Source: Betaproteobacteria bacterium
GTDB lineage: Bacteria > Pseudomonadota > Gammaproteobacteria > Burkholderiales > Casimicrobiaceae
NCBI GenBank assembly: GCA_013298145.1
Contig: JAAFJO010000007.1
Coordinates: 62,001-126,000 of the forward strand
Direction: 5' to 3'
DNA: 64,000 nucleotides
Shown: positions 8,825-18,814 of the stretch, in pieces
How positions within the stretch are numbered: the stretch's first letter is position 1
How the letters are laid out: each line of letters starts with the position of its first letter
Notes under the pieces: model-generated
The model's database searches: none
What the model saw: the letters and a program-made list of their open reading frames with translations, nothing else
What the model was told of the DNA's origin: nothing
Program-made: the position numbers and the translations under genes

Positions 8825-9334
8825 TACAATCAAAGTCACGCAATTGGTAAGTGAATCAACGAGATTCAAAAAGAACTTAGGCAAAGTCATCTACACGAGC
8901 GTTGATTCAGGCCTACGCAAAAAACGCTGATCAGTCATATTTGGAGGCTCTAATTTATGAGAAGGACTTATCAGTTTTGGCGAATCGCATCAAGAAGAAC
9001 AGTTTTTGAAGCTCCAAAAGATCAATGAATCATCGTCAAAGCTTTAGCGTGCTACCGTCTAAGCGCAATTGAGATGACGATGCTCAAAATTGGACTGCAC
9101 ATTGGGTCGCGCCTTGCCTACTCGGTTCGATTGCAATCTAGTGTTTTAGAAGCCGACAGATTTCGGTCGGGCGTGGTCTTCCTTAGTGACAATTAACCAG
9201 GCTGAGGTATCCAACGAGTTACCCCACTTACTTGGGGCAATGTCTTTAGCGACACGCCTCGCTCAGAAACACCAAAAGTCTAAAATTCGAATGCCGACGG
9301 GACGCTTATGCGTCGCCCAAGAAGGAGATGGCCT
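8825..9334. other. Divergent intergenic region, GntR operon / XylR-like gene
   Basis: About 500 bp between divergent regulators. It is visibly more AT-rich than its neighbours. A 23-codon reading frame (8957-9028, +) has a GGAGG about 10 nt upstream, but its sequence is not recognisable and it is not called a gene. No RNA gene or terminator is evident. Confidence 0.4.
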
Positions 9335-10534
9335 GTGAGCACGCTCACCACGCACCGCATTGCGCTTTTGTTTAACGCAAACAAAATCTATGACCGCGAG
9401 ATCATTTCCGGCATCGCTGCTTACTTGCGTTCGACGCGCGTGTCTTGGGATTTATTTCTCGAAGAAGACTTTCGCTTTCGTCTGCAGGGTATCGAAGAAT
9501 GGGATGGCGACGGAATCATCGCTGACTTCGATGATCCTGCCGTACAGCAGGCGTTATCCAAAAGACGAGTCCCTGTTGTCGCTGTAGGCGGCTCCTATGC
9601 GGACGCTAGCAAGTACCCGGCGGACATCCCGTATGTCGCAACGGATAACAGCGCACTTGTAAGGCTCGCCCTCGATCATCTCATCGAGGCCGGGCTTACC
9701 AACTTTGCAATGTTCAGCCTCCCTGAAGCGGATGAAAATCGATGGGCACAGGAACGCGAACTCGCCTTTAGTCACCATATGAAGCGTGACCGAATGGCCG
9801 CTGTTGTATACAGAGGCCACACGACAAGTGCTCCAACCTGGAATCAGTCGATCGATGCATTGACGAAATGGTTGCAGGCGTTGCCGAAGCCGGTCGGCAT
9901 TGTCGCGGTCACAGACGCACGGGCTAGACAGCTCCTTCAGGCCTGCATGATTGCAGGAATTGCAGTCCCCGAAGAGGTTTCATTGATTGGCATCGACAAC
10001 GATCCGTTGGCTAGGATGCTCACAAGGATCCCTTTGAGCTCAGTGTTGCAAGGTACTGATCAAATGGGACGCACGGCAGCGCAACTACTGCATCAAATGC
10101 TTGGCGGTAAACGATTAGGAAACACCCGAATTCTCGTCCCGCCGGTCGGAGTCAATGCCCTCGCGTCAACGCAGCATGAGTCCATGAAACATCCTATCGT
10201 GATGAGAGCGCGTCACTTCATTAGGCAGTACGCCTGTCAAGGAATCAAAACGACGCAAGTAGCCGACTACGTAGGTACTTCGCGTTCATCGCTGGAGTCA
10301 CACTTCCGGAGCGCACTTGGTAGGAGCGTGCACGATGAGATCTTACGGTTTAAGATCGATGCGGCGACCACAGTTCTGAGTAACGGCCCAGACAAAATTG
10401 CCGACATCGCAGTCAACTGCGGATTCACCTCCGTGCAGTATATGCACGAAGTTTTCAAGCGGGAACTAGGCTGTACCCCTCGGCAATACAGAGATCGAAA
10501 CTCTACCGCGCAACAAGTCTCAATCGCCTCGTAA
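9335..10534 (+). CDS. XylR-like AraC-family transcriptional regulator with sugar-binding domain
   Basis: 399-aa regulator with a LacI/periplasmic-binding-protein-like sensor domain (about residues 8-280; ALLFNANKIYDREI at its start, VSLIGIDNDPLARML in the middle) and a C-terminal AraC helix-turn-helix domain (about 290-395; SSLESHFRSALGRS and IADIAVNCGFTSVQYMHEVF). This architecture is that of XylR of the xylose operon, which binds a monosaccharide and activates catabolic genes. GTG at 9335 is preferred because GAAGGAGA lies 7 nt upstream; an in-frame ATG at 9308 lies upstream of that ribosome-binding site. It could control the GH1, gal or gts-xyl operons nearby, but the target is not shown by the sequence. 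Confidence 0.9.
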   Translation: MSTLTTHRIALLFNANKIYDREIISGIAAYLRSTRVSWDLFLEEDFRFRLQGIEEWDGDGIIADFDDPAVQQALSKRRVPVVAVGGSYADASKYPADIPYVATDNSALVRLALDHLIEAGLTNFAMFSLPEADENRWAQERELAFSHHMKRDRMAAVVYRGHTTSAPTWNQSIDALTKWLQALPKPVGIVAVTDARARQLLQACMIAGIAVPEEVSLIGIDNDPLARMLTRIPLSSVLQGTDQMGRTAAQLLHQMLGGKRLGNTRILVPPVGVNALASTQHESMKHPIVMRARHFIRQYACQGIKTTQVADYVGTSRSSLESHFRSALGRSVHDEILRFKIDAATTVLSNGPDKIADIAVNCGFTSVQYMHEVFKRELGCTPRQYRDRNSTAQQVSIAS

Positions 10535-10818
10535 TACTGACCATACTTCCTGAAATACTTCGTTTACGAAGTTTCAGCGGCGGGATGTGATTGACTCCGG
10601 ACTTCATTGAATAGCTAGTAAACGCGATTTCTCTGTACGGTACCGAACTCGATACTGGTGTGCAGAAATGATTTTCTGGCGGGCGAGGATGGCGACCGTC
10701 GTGTCGTTTGCGCCGACATTGCATGCAAGCGGGCGTATAAAACATTACGTCTTACCATCGCGACTTTTTGACGCTTACCCACCTCTCGTCGAGCGCGCTG
10801 TGTCGGTCAATGGCCGCG

Positions 10819-12177
10819 CTAGACAATCTCGTTTCTTGTCATTACAGCGCGATACCAAACTGCGCTTGCCTTCGGCGTACGCCGTTGCGTTGAGTAGTCG
10901 GTGTAGACAACGCCGAAGCGACGTGCATAGCCATCCCCCCATTCGAAATTGTCCATAAACGACCATAGAAAATATCCGTGTACCGGCACGCCATCTTCTA
11001 TGGCGCGTTGCAGCTCCCGGAGGTAGTTTCGCAAGTAGTCACGACGATGTAAGTCAAGCACCTCGCCATTCTTGGGAGGTAGGTCGTCATAACCTACGCC
11101 GCTTTCTGTAATGTAGATCGACTTGATATCGTAAATTTCCGCCACAGAACGGGTACACCAATACATTGACTGCGGTGTGTGCGTCAGCCAGTTCGCGTCT
11201 GCGCGAGGGTAAGACGGCGGAAAGTCTAGGAGTTCAGGTTTGCCGTTTTGACCAGCTCGAACAAAAACCCCCCGGTAAATGTTAAGCCCCAAAAAATCAG
11301 TGGGCTGGCTGATTAGCTCCATGTCTCCAGAAAGGACATCAGGCGCGTCGGAACCCACTTCCAAGAGAAATTCAGGGTGATATCGTGCCTTAAAGATCGG
11401 CTCCAGAATGCGCGTGTTTGCGCTCACAAAAGCAGCATGGGCAGCAGCGATGTTTTCCGGCGTTTCGGTAATTGGAATGAAGCCTTCGGAGCAATCGGTG
11501 AGCCCAACGCGTGCGCCCTCGCCGCCGAAATTTCGAACCGCACGTACAGCATAGCCGTGCGCCAACAGAGCGTGGTGATAGGTTTGATTCACCACTTTCT
11601 CGGACAACATTAAGCCGGGCGCCTTGCTTCCATCGCCGTAACCCGCGCGCGTGAAACAGATAATTTCATTGAGTGTGATCCAGTGCTTCACACGGTCTCC
11701 CAGCGCCTTGACGACCGTTTCGGCGTACACGGCGAATGCCTCAGCAGTCTCACGACTCCGCCAGCCGCCGAGGCGATCTTCGAGCGCTTGCGGTAAATCC
11801 CAGTGAAACAGCGTCACCCACGGTGTGAGTCCCAGCTCGAGTGCCTTGTCGATCAACCGGTTGTAGAAATCAATGCCTAATTGGTTTGGAGTACCCGTCC
11901 CATCAGGAAAAATTCGCGGCCACGAAATCGATAGACGATAGTGTTTCGCACCTAGCTGCGCCATCAGCGCGAGATCTTCTGGAAAGCGGTGGTAGTGATC
12001 GCACGCGACGTCGAGCGTGTCGCCGTTGTGAACCTTCCCGGGAATACGAGCAAACGTGTCCCACACCGATGCCGATTTACCGTCCAAGAAGGCGGCGCCT
12101 TCAATTTGCGCTGCAGCAGCAGCGAAGCCCCAAATGAAATCCGGCGGAAAGGGGCGATGTTTAGGCGCAATTTTCAT
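10819..12177 (-). CDS. GH1 family beta-glucosidase/beta-galactosidase
   Basis: 452-aa (beta/alpha)8 barrel glycosidase with no signal peptide, so cytoplasmic. Family landmarks: DFIWGFAAAAAQIEGA near the N-terminus, the acid/base Glu in WITLNEI, the nucleophile Glu in YITESGVGYDD, and the aglycone/sugar site DNFEWGDGYARRFGV. Two normally rigid motifs differ: NEP is NEI and ENG is ESG. NEI is known in 6-phospho-beta-glucosidases, but the Glu-Trp pair in DNFEW points to a non-phosphorylated sugar. It faces away from galT-galK, so a beta-galactoside or cellobiose-like disaccharide taken up intact is a reasonable substrate (inference). Confidence 0.92.
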   Translation of the reverse strand: MKIAPKHRPFPPDFIWGFAAAAAQIEGAAFLDGKSASVWDTFARIPGKVHNGDTLDVACDHYHRFPEDLALMAQLGAKHYRLSISWPRIFPDGTGTPNQLGIDFYNRLIDKALELGLTPWVTLFHWDLPQALEDRLGGWRSRETAEAFAVYAETVVKALGDRVKHWITLNEIICFTRAGYGDGSKAPGLMLSEKVVNQTYHHALLAHGYAVRAVRNFGGEGARVGLTDCSEGFIPITETPENIAAAHAAFVSANTRILEPIFKARYHPEFLLEVGSDAPDVLSGDMELISQPTDFLGLNIYRGVFVRAGQNGKPELLDFPPSYPRADANWLTHTPQSMYWCTRSVAEIYDIKSIYITESGVGYDDLPPKNGEVLDLHRRDYLRNYLRELQRAIEDGVPVHGYFLWSFMDNFEWGDGYARRFGVVYTDYSTQRRTPKASAVWYRAVMTRNEIV

Positions 12178-12708
12178 TCTGTAGGTGCTTGTATTGATGT
12201 TGAGAGGTCAAAGGTGACTTTTTCAACTTGAGTAAACAATTTTTACTACCGACTCGAGCAATGATTCGCAGGTTGAGAGCTAGCGGAGTACATCCGGCGA
12301 TTTGCTCTCAGCCCTACGGGATGGCTCAGGCAGGAATGTAGACAGCTCGCAATCGGAGCAAGCCAGAATTTTGAATGAATGGTTGTCCATCGTTTCACCG
12401 CGCGTTGTTAACGTGATTGCAAATCGTCACTATCGTAATTGCTGCGGCAATGCGCTGGCGGCAAGATACACCGTAGTTTGTTTCTGAACGCCTCAACGAC
12501 AATAAGTTGAGCATCAACCTTTAGCTTGTTGTGAGTTCTTCGTGGTGCGATCTAACTCATAACCACTACGTCAACCAAAGTGAATCGTGAAAAAGCGCGT
12601 TCCTCAACTTCAACTCATCTCGCAGGTGCGAACCGATTACACGACGATCAACGTCTTCCAGATCTCGGCCTTGTCTAGAGCCAACTCGTGCCAGCGGGAT
12701 AGATCAGT
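12178..12708. other. Divergent intergenic region, GH1 gene / galTK
   Basis: 531 bp between the GH1 gene and galT. No convincing gene or RNA is seen. It must contain the two divergent promoters. Several short AT-rich blocks are present (for instance around 12230-12250) but no regulator site could be assigned. Confidence 0.4.
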
Positions 12709-13794
12709 ATGCCGGCGCTAGTATTTGGAAGCGGCAGCGACGGGCTGGCTGAGTATTCCCATCGCCGCTTGAATCCGCTCAACGGTCGATGGGTGCTCGT
12801 ATCGCCACATCGGAGTCAGCGGCCGTGGCAGGGTCAGCAGGAAGCGGTTGACCCTATGATTCGACCCGCACACGACCCCGAGTGTTTCTTGTGTGCCGGA
12901 AATTTGCGTGTCACTGGCGAGCGTAATCCTGATTACGTGAGCACGTTCGTGTTTGATAACGACTTTGCCGCGCTTATGGCGGAGGTTCCAGCACCAACGG
13001 ACGCTACCCCGCGAATAGATCCGCTGTTACAAGCGATGCCAGCACGCGGCGTGAGCCGAGTGATTTGCTTTTCGCCCGACCACAGCAAAACGCTTCCAGA
13101 GTTGGAAAAGAGCCAGCTGGAGGCGGTAGTGGACACCTGGTGCGAGCAATCATACGAGCTCGGTCGACGTTATCGCTGGGTGCAGTTATTTGAGAACAAG
13201 GGCGCATTGATGGGCTGCTCGAATCCCCACCCGCATGGACAGGTGTGGGCAAGCGACTTTCTCCCAAACGAAGCCGTTGAAGAAGACGAGCGCCAACGGG
13301 CTTGGCTGGCGCAGTTTGGGCGCCCGCTGCTGCTTGACTATGCCATGCGAGAACTTGCATTAGAAGAGCGCGTTGTCGTGAAGACCGAATATTGGTTGGC
13401 CGTCGTGCCGTATTGGGCAACTTGGCCATTCGAAACCTTGCTGCTGCCGATGTTCGATGTCCAACAGTTGCATCAACTCGATCTGAATCAGCGTGCCGAC
13501 CTTGCAGTAGCGATCAAGGAGCTGACATCGAGGTACGACAATTTATTCGACTGCTCGTTTCCTTACTCGATGGGTTGGCATGGCGCACCGTTTGACGTGA
13601 ATTGTGAGATGACCGACCAATCGCACTGGCAATTGCATGCTCATTTCTATCCGCCGCTATTGCGGTCGGCATCCGTTCGTAAGTTTATGGTGGGATACGA
13701 AATGTTGGCCGAGGCGCAGCGCGATCTGACTCCGGAGCAGGCCGCAGGGCGACTGCGTGCGCTACCGCCTAAACTCGCGCGCAATCGAACATGA
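12709..13794 (+). CDS. galT: Galactose-1-phosphate uridylyltransferase
   Basis: GalT exchanges UMP between UDP-glucose and galactose 1-phosphate. The 361-aa length is normal. The HIT-like active site is NPHPHGQVW (nucleophile is the second His of His-Pro-His). Zinc ligands are visible as ECFLC near residue 65, and a second metal-site motif as LHAHFYPP near residue 310. [17 protein letters not shown] is the usual N-terminal signature. The ATG at 12709 has a GGGA-type ribosome-binding site. The stop overlaps the galK start by 4 bp, giving a coupled galTK operon, with no galE or galM in the same transcript. Confidence 0.97.
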   Translation: MPALVFGSGSDGLAEYSHRRLNPLNGRWVLVSPHRSQRPWQGQQEAVDPMIRPAHDPECFLCAGNLRVTGERNPDYVSTFVFDNDFAALMAEVPAPTDATPRIDPLLQAMPARGVSRVICFSPDHSKTLPELEKSQLEAVVDTWCEQSYELGRRYRWVQLFENKGALMGCSNPHPHGQVWASDFLPNEAVEEDERQRAWLAQFGRPLLLDYAMRELALEERVVVKTEYWLAVVPYWATWPFETLLLPMFDVQQLHQLDLNQRADLAVAIKELTSRYDNLFDCSFPYSMGWHGAPFDVNCEMTDQSHWQLHAHFYPPLLRSASVRKFMVGYEMLAEAQRDLTPEQAAGRLRALPPKLARNRT

Positions 13795-14954
13795 CTACGT
13801 ATCTCGAAGTACAAAAAAAAGCGACGGCATCGTTCGCGGCATGTTTTCAGTCAACGCCCACAATCTGGGCGAGGGCACCGGGACGCGTAAATCTCATCGG
13901 AGAGCATACCGACTATAACGACGGTTTTGTTTTGCCGTGTGCCATCAACTTTGGCACACTCGTCGGAATAAGTGCGCGGCACGATAGGCTCGTCTGCGTT
14001 GTTGCCGCAGATCAGCTTGATGCGCGGGATGAATTTTCCCTCGACGCGCCGATTACTCAGAGCCAAGAAAATCCATGGTCCAACTATGTCAGGGGCGTGG
14101 TGCGGGAACTTCAGAGCGCAGGCTACGCGCTAAACGGCGCAAATCTTTCCGTGAGCGGAAATGTTCCGCAAGGCGCTGGGCTATCTTCGTCAGCCTCGCT
14201 CGAAGTGGCAGTGGGCCAAGCGTTTAAGGCGCTCTACGGGTTGCAGAAGTTGCTGCCCTCGCAACTCGCAGTGTTGGCGCAACGCGCGGAAAATGACTTC
14301 GTTGGTTGCCGCTGCGGCATCATGGATCAGATGATTAGTGCGTGTGGAAAGGCTAGACATGCGCTGCTGCTCGACTGCCGAAGCCTTGTCGCTACACCGA
14401 TATCGATGCCAGCCGAACTCGTAGTGCTGATCGTGAACTCCAATGTTCGTCGGGGCTTGGTGGAAAGTGAATACAACACTCGTCGCCAGCAGTGCGAGGC
14501 TGCTGCTGCCTACTACGGAGTGAAAGCGTTGCGAGATTTGAAAATTGAGCAGCTTGAAAATCCACCTGCAGATCTCCCTGCTCTTGTGTTTCGGCGCGCC
14601 CGGCATGTAGTGACCGAAAACCAGCGAACACTTGACGCAGCTGACGCATTGACTCGCGGGGATATAGCCGAGTTGTCGCGGCTAATGAGTGCGTCACATC
14701 TATCGATGCGCGACGATTTTGAGATAACAACACCCGCGATCGACCATCTCGTCGACATCGTCGGCGAGGTGGTTGGAAAACGTGGCGGAGTACGAATGAC
14801 CGGGGGCGGATTTGGTGGTTGTGTGGTTGCATTGACCACCCACGCGCTCGCTCAGGAAGCGATTACACAAATTGCCGAGCGATATCGATCGCCACAAGGC
14901 GCACCCGCCACATCGTTTTTGTGTGTGCCGAGCGATGGTGTCGGTACGTTTTGA
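13791..14954 (+). CDS. galK: Galactokinase
   Basis: GalK phosphorylates alpha-D-galactose at C1 with ATP (GHMP kinase family). Seen in 387 aa: the galactose-binding signature [15 protein letters not shown] (about residues 32-46), the GHMP ATP-binding loop [16 protein letters not shown] (about 125-140), the catalytic Asp in [10 protein letters not shown], and the C-terminal [11 protein letters not shown] motif. Start ATG overlaps the galT stop (ATGA). It converges on galM at 15078-16106; the 123-bp gap between them has no obvious terminator. Confidence 0.97.
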   Translation: MTTYLEVQKKATASFAACFQSTPTIWARAPGRVNLIGEHTDYNDGFVLPCAINFGTLVGISARHDRLVCVVAADQLDARDEFSLDAPITQSQENPWSNYVRGVVRELQSAGYALNGANLSVSGNVPQGAGLSSSASLEVAVGQAFKALYGLQKLLPSQLAVLAQRAENDFVGCRCGIMDQMISACGKARHALLLDCRSLVATPISMPAELVVLIVNSNVRRGLVESEYNTRRQQCEAAAAYYGVKALRDLKIEQLENPPADLPALVFRRARHVVTENQRTLDAADALTRGDIAELSRLMSASHLSMRDDFEITTPAIDHLVDIVGEVVGKRGGVRMTGGGFGGCVVALTTHALAQEAITQIAERYRSPQGAPATSFLCVPSDGVGTF

Positions 14955-15077
14955 GTAGAAGCTTCGCGCTCGATGCAACGAAAGTTCGGCGGACAGTCCA
15001 GACCAAGTCGAACGTACTGCGTTTCAAAACAAGTATCCCGCAGCGTGAATCGACTTAGTTCTATGAAGCGTGACGGA

Positions 15078-16106
15078 CTACTCGTCGCAGTAAAAGCGAT
15101 AGACGTTCGTCGATGTCCACGTCCTCTCGGGCGTAAGGAAGCAATTTGGCGAGTAAGGCTCACACACCGACCGATTGGGACTGTTGGGTATGAATTGCGG
15201 CTCGATTGCAATACCCGTATTGTTGCGGTAAGGAAGTCCGTCGCGCGAAGTCAACTTGCCGAGATTCATTCCTGTGAATAACTGCACTGCTGGTTGATCG
15301 GTACATAGCGTCATGCGTACTCGTTCATCCGCTGATTCCAGCAACACGCATGGCGAGCCGCTGGAACGAGCGGCCGGATCAAGCGACAGGCTATGGTCGA
15401 TCCCTCCTATGCGGGAAAGCGCTGGATCTCCTTTAATGGCATCAGAAAGCAATCGTCGTGACCGAAAGTCTAGACCCGTGCCTTCGACATGACGTAACTC
15501 ACGCATACTAAGCGCATCGTCGGCTGACAACCAGTAAGCGCCATCCACACGCAGATGATGATCGAGGCAACTGCTCGTTTCACTTCCGAAGTCGCCGTTT
15601 AAATTGAAGTATGCGTGCTGCGTCAACCCAACCGGGCAAGGGCGATTTACACGCGCCTCCATACGTACTCGCAAGGTGAGCGCGTCGCCGAGCGCGTAGG
15701 TAACCGATGCAGAAAGTTCGCCGGGAAATCCTTGATCACCGTCAGGCGACACCAAAGAGAAAGTGACCTGTGAATCACTTTGCTGCGTAATAGCCCAAAT
15801 GCGTCGATCAAAGCCTACTGGCCCACCGTGCAATTGATGACCTGCGCAATTTGCATGAAGTAGTACTTGTTCACCTTGATAGGTGTAACTCGCATTGTGG
15901 ATTCTGTTCGTGAACCGCCCAACGATGGCACCAGCATAGACATTTTGCGCGCGGTAGGCGGCAAGATCAGCGCAACCTAGAACAACCTCTCTCGACCCAC
16001 CAGAACGCAGCGGTAACTGGCATGACAGCAAGGTAGCGCCTTCATCCATAACCGATATACGCATACCGAGGCGGTTGCGTAGTTCGACGACGTTTGCGCC
16101 GCGCAT
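15078..16106 (-). CDS. galM: Aldose 1-epimerase (galactose mutarotase)
   Basis: 342-aa mutarotase that equilibrates alpha and beta anomers of galactose and other aldoses. The catalytic residues are recognisable: His in QLHGGPVGFDRRIW, His in GLTQHAYFNLNGD, and the base Glu in GIAIEPQFIPNSPN. The ATG at 16106 is chosen because it starts the conserved N-terminal strand and follows the dehydratase stop by 46 nt; a longer in-frame reading to 16316 would run inside the dehydratase gene. It is the last gene of the long gts-kdgK-xylXBCD transcript. This suggests it supplies the right anomer to the sugar dehydrogenase as well as to GalK. Confidence 0.93.
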   Translation of the reverse strand: MRGANVVELRNRLGMRISVMDEGATLLSCQLPLRSGGSREVVLGCADLAAYRAQNVYAGAIVGRFTNRIHNASYTYQGEQVLLHANCAGHQLHGGPVGFDRRIWAITQQSDSQVTFSLVSPDGDQGFPGELSASVTYALGDALTLRVRMEARVNRPCPVGLTQHAYFNLNGDFGSETSSCLDHHLRVDGAYWLSADDALSMRELRHVEGTGLDFRSRRLLSDAIKGDPALSRIGGIDHSLSLDPAARSSGSPCVLLESADERVRMTLCTDQPAVQLFTGMNLGKLTSRDGLPYRNNTGIAIEPQFIPNSPNRSVCEPYSPNCFLTPERTWTSTNVYRFYCDE

Positions 16107-16152
16107 CGCTCGCCCCTGGAAGGGGCCAACCTGAACGTGTGGATTCAAAATC

Positions 16153-17937
16153 TTAGTGATTGTGCCGTGGTACGGTATCGGCAACACCGCGATACGGCAC
16201 GGCAAGCTCCATGCATGCGCCGGTATGGAGTTGCCCAACGGTTTGGCGATATATCTCTTGCCACGGCGTTTGGCTCGGCGGTATCGCTGGTAGAGGATGC
16301 AAACGGCGATCCGCAAAATCAGCGTCGCTGATTATCACGTCACAGCGTCCGACGTTAAGATCGATGCGAATTCGATCCCCGTTGCGCAGATATGCGAGCC
16401 CACCACCTACCGCACTCTCAGGTGAAGCATTCAGGATTGAAGGACTGTCCGAGGTGCCAGATTGCCTTCCATCACCGAGCGTCGGCAAACTATTGATGCC
16501 ACGCTTAATGAGCGCATCCGGGGGTTGCATATTGACAACCTCCGCGGAGCCAGGCCAGCCGACCGGCCCCGCGCCACGAATCACCAAAATAGAGTGCTCA
16601 TCGATTCCTAACGAGGGATCATTGATTCGTTCGTGATAGTCGCCCGAGCCATCGAAGACCACTGCCGTACATTCAAAAAATTTCTCAGAGCCAGGAGTGT
16701 TTAGGTAGCGGGCGTGAAATTCGGCCGAGATAACGCTGGTCTTCATGATTGCAAAATCAAATAAATTCCCGCTTAAGACGAGGAAGCCTGCCTGCTCCTT
16801 GAGCGGTGCGCTGTAAGGTCGAATCATTTCTCGATCTGTACTTTGCTTATCTTGCAAGTTACTCGCCATTGAGGCTCCCGAGACGGTGGGGCGATCTGCG
16901 CGCAATTTGCCCGCTCGCATTAACTCCCACATGACCGCAGGAACGCCGCCCGCTCGGTGAAATCTCTCACCCAAGAATTTGCCCGCAGGTTGCATGTTGA
17001 GCAGCAGCGGTATATCGTGGCCATATTCCATCCAGTCGCGCGCGTTGAGTTCAACTCCGGCGTGCCGAGCCATCGCCATTAGGTGGGGTTGCGCATTGGT
17101 AGACCCGCCTATTGCTGCGGTCACCGCTATTGCATCAAGAAATGCATCGCGCGACAGGATGTGCGAAGGGCGCAGTCCCGATAACGCCATTGCTACGATC
17201 CGACGCCCGGTTTCATACGCAACCTGAGCACGCTCCCGATAGGGCGCAGGAATCGCGGCGCAACCCGTAAGTGACATACCCAGCGCCTCAGCAATTGCAT
17301 TCATCGTAGAGGCTGTCCCCATTGTGTTGCAGTGCCCCGCAGATGGCGCAGACGCAGCGGCGATACGCAGAAACTTATCCTCGTCAATTTCGCCCGCGGC
17401 GAGTTGACGACGCCCTCTCCAAATTGCCGTCCCTGAGCCGACCATCTCACCTTCGAGCCAACCGTCGAGCATGGGCCCACCCGACAAGACGATGGCCGGT
17501 ATATCAACCGTTGATGCTGCCATGAGTTGCGACGGGGTCGTTTTATCGCAGCCTGTCGTTAGCACCACTGCATCAATAGGGTAGCCGTGCAGGATTTCCA
17601 CCAACGTCATGTACGCTAGATTTCGATCAATTGCGGCAGTGGGTCGGCGACAGTTTTCGAACGTTGGATGAACCGGAAACTCCATCGCGATGCCGCCTGC
17701 GTCACGAATTCCTTCGCGAACGCGCTTAGCCAATTCGAGATGAACACGGTTGCATGGATTCAGGTCGCTGCCGCTTTGAGCAATGCCAACGATCGGTCGA
17801 CCCGTGCGCAGCTCTTCTAGCGTGAGACCGTAGTTCATGAAGCGCTCGAGGTACAGCGCGGTCATATCGATACGGTCAGTATTGGTGAACCACTCTTGAG
17901 ACCGCAACGTGGGTGATTTATTGTCACGAGTACTCAC
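16153..17937 (-). CDS. xylD: IlvD/Edd family sugar-acid dehydratase (xylonate/arabinonate type)
   Basis: 594-aa Fe-S dehydratase that converts an aldonic acid to its 2-keto-3-deoxy acid. Cluster ligands are in place: GSDLNPCN, TTGCDKTTPSQ (with the carbamylated-Lys candidate) and SAGHCNTMGTAST. The family is shared with dihydroxyacid dehydratase, but the neighbours (lactonase, SDR, XylX-like enzyme) match the Caulobacter xylXABCD order, so D-xylonate or L-arabinonate is favoured. GTG at 17937 is preferred: AAGGGG lies 8 nt upstream, and the start overlaps the lactonase stop by 14 bp. A longer frame to 18012 lies inside the lactonase gene. Confidence 0.88.
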   Translation of the reverse strand: MSTRDNKSPTLRSQEWFTNTDRIDMTALYLERFMNYGLTLEELRTGRPIVGIAQSGSDLNPCNRVHLELAKRVREGIRDAGGIAMEFPVHPTFENCRRPTAAIDRNLAYMTLVEILHGYPIDAVVLTTGCDKTTPSQLMAASTVDIPAIVLSGGPMLDGWLEGEMVGSGTAIWRGRRQLAAGEIDEDKFLRIAAASAPSAGHCNTMGTASTMNAIAEALGMSLTGCAAIPAPYRERAQVAYETGRRIVAMALSGLRPSHILSRDAFLDAIAVTAAIGGSTNAQPHLMAMARHAGVELNARDWMEYGHDIPLLLNMQPAGKFLGERFHRAGGVPAVMWELMRAGKLRADRPTVSGASMASNLQDKQSTDREMIRPYSAPLKEQAGFLVLSGNLFDFAIMKTSVISAEFHARYLNTPGSEKFFECTAVVFDGSGDYHERINDPSLGIDEHSILVIRGAGPVGWPGSAEVVNMQPPDALIKRGINSLPTLGDGRQSGTSDSPSILNASPESAVGGGLAYLRNGDRIRIDLNVGRCDVIISDADFADRRLHPLPAIPPSQTPWQEIYRQTVGQLHTGACMELAVPYRGVADTVPRHNH

Positions 17938-18814
17938 GCTGAAAGCCCCTTGATACGCTATGTTGCGGCAAGCCAGGCGTGTCGCTGCGAAAAGCGAATA
18001 CGCCACCAGCAAGCGGTTGTGCTTGCCGCTGCGACGGCGACAATCCCTTCCACGCTGTTGTTACGAATACAGTTCGCAAGTCGTTGCCACCAAACGCTAC
18101 TTTCGTTACGTTGTCACAAGGAAAATGCACTGACTGAATCAGCGTTCCACGTGGAGAGTAGCGCTCGACCCTGCCGCCGCCGAAGAGCGCAACCCATAAA
18201 CAACCGTCGGCATCGACTGCTGTCCCGTCTGGGTAGCCGTTGGTAATCTCCAGCAGCGGACGTTTTGCAGACAAAAGGCCATCCTCAGACACGTCAAATG
18301 CAAAAACGATACGCTTCATCGTGTCTGTATGAAAAAACGTTTTTTCATCCGGACTTTTGCACGGCCCGTTCGTAATGACGTATCCATCGTCGTGGCAGAC
18401 TGCTCGTCCGTTGTCATCAATGCTGTAGAGTGCTCCGCTAGGCGAGCGTTCAGCATCATCCATCGAGCCAAACCAAAGGCACCCGCTGCTGTCAACGAAT
18501 GCGTCGTTCAGACGGTTTCCGCGCGCGCCTGGCTCTACATCAAGCGCGAGTTTGAATACACCGCGTATCAAATCGAAGTGATGCAATCCAGACTTTAGGC
18601 CGGCAACCAAACCGCCGCGAGACATGGGCTGCAAGAAGCCGATACTTTCGGGGGTTGGCCAAGAGCGTCTCGTGCGACCGTGCTCGTCGCAAGAATGAAT
18701 TGATCGGCCTTTGATGTCAACAAAATAAAGCGCCGTCTCAGCGGCGCACCAAACCGGCCCCTCACCCAGCTCCGCGGCAATCGGCCAGATACAGTCAACG
18801 GATATTGACGTCAC
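17924..18814 (-). CDS. xylC: SMP-30 family aldono-lactonase (xylonolactonase type)
   Basis: 296-aa beta-propeller lactonase. Metal ligands are Glu in ELGEGPVW, Asn in GNRLNDAF and ITNGPC, and Asp in YPDGTAVDADG. It would hydrolyse the aldono-1,4/1,5-lactone produced by the SDR next to it. GTG at 18814 forms a GTGA overlap with the SDR stop and has GGGGTGG upstream, so it is preferred over a start at 18826. It differs clearly from the SMP-30 protein at 2535-3461, and the two probably serve separate pathways. Confidence 0.85.
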   Translation of the reverse strand: MTSISVDCIWPIAAELGEGPVWCAAETALYFVDIKGRSIHSCDEHGRTRRSWPTPESIGFLQPMSRGGLVAGLKSGLHHFDLIRGVFKLALDVEPGARGNRLNDAFVDSSGCLWFGSMDDAERSPSGALYSIDDNGRAVCHDDGYVITNGPCKSPDEKTFFHTDTMKRIVFAFDVSEDGLLSAKRPLLEITNGYPDGTAVDADGCLWVALFGGGRVERYSPRGTLIQSVHFPCDNVTKVAFGGNDLRTVFVTTAWKGLSPSQRQAQPLAGGVFAFRSDTPGLPQHSVSRGFQREYS

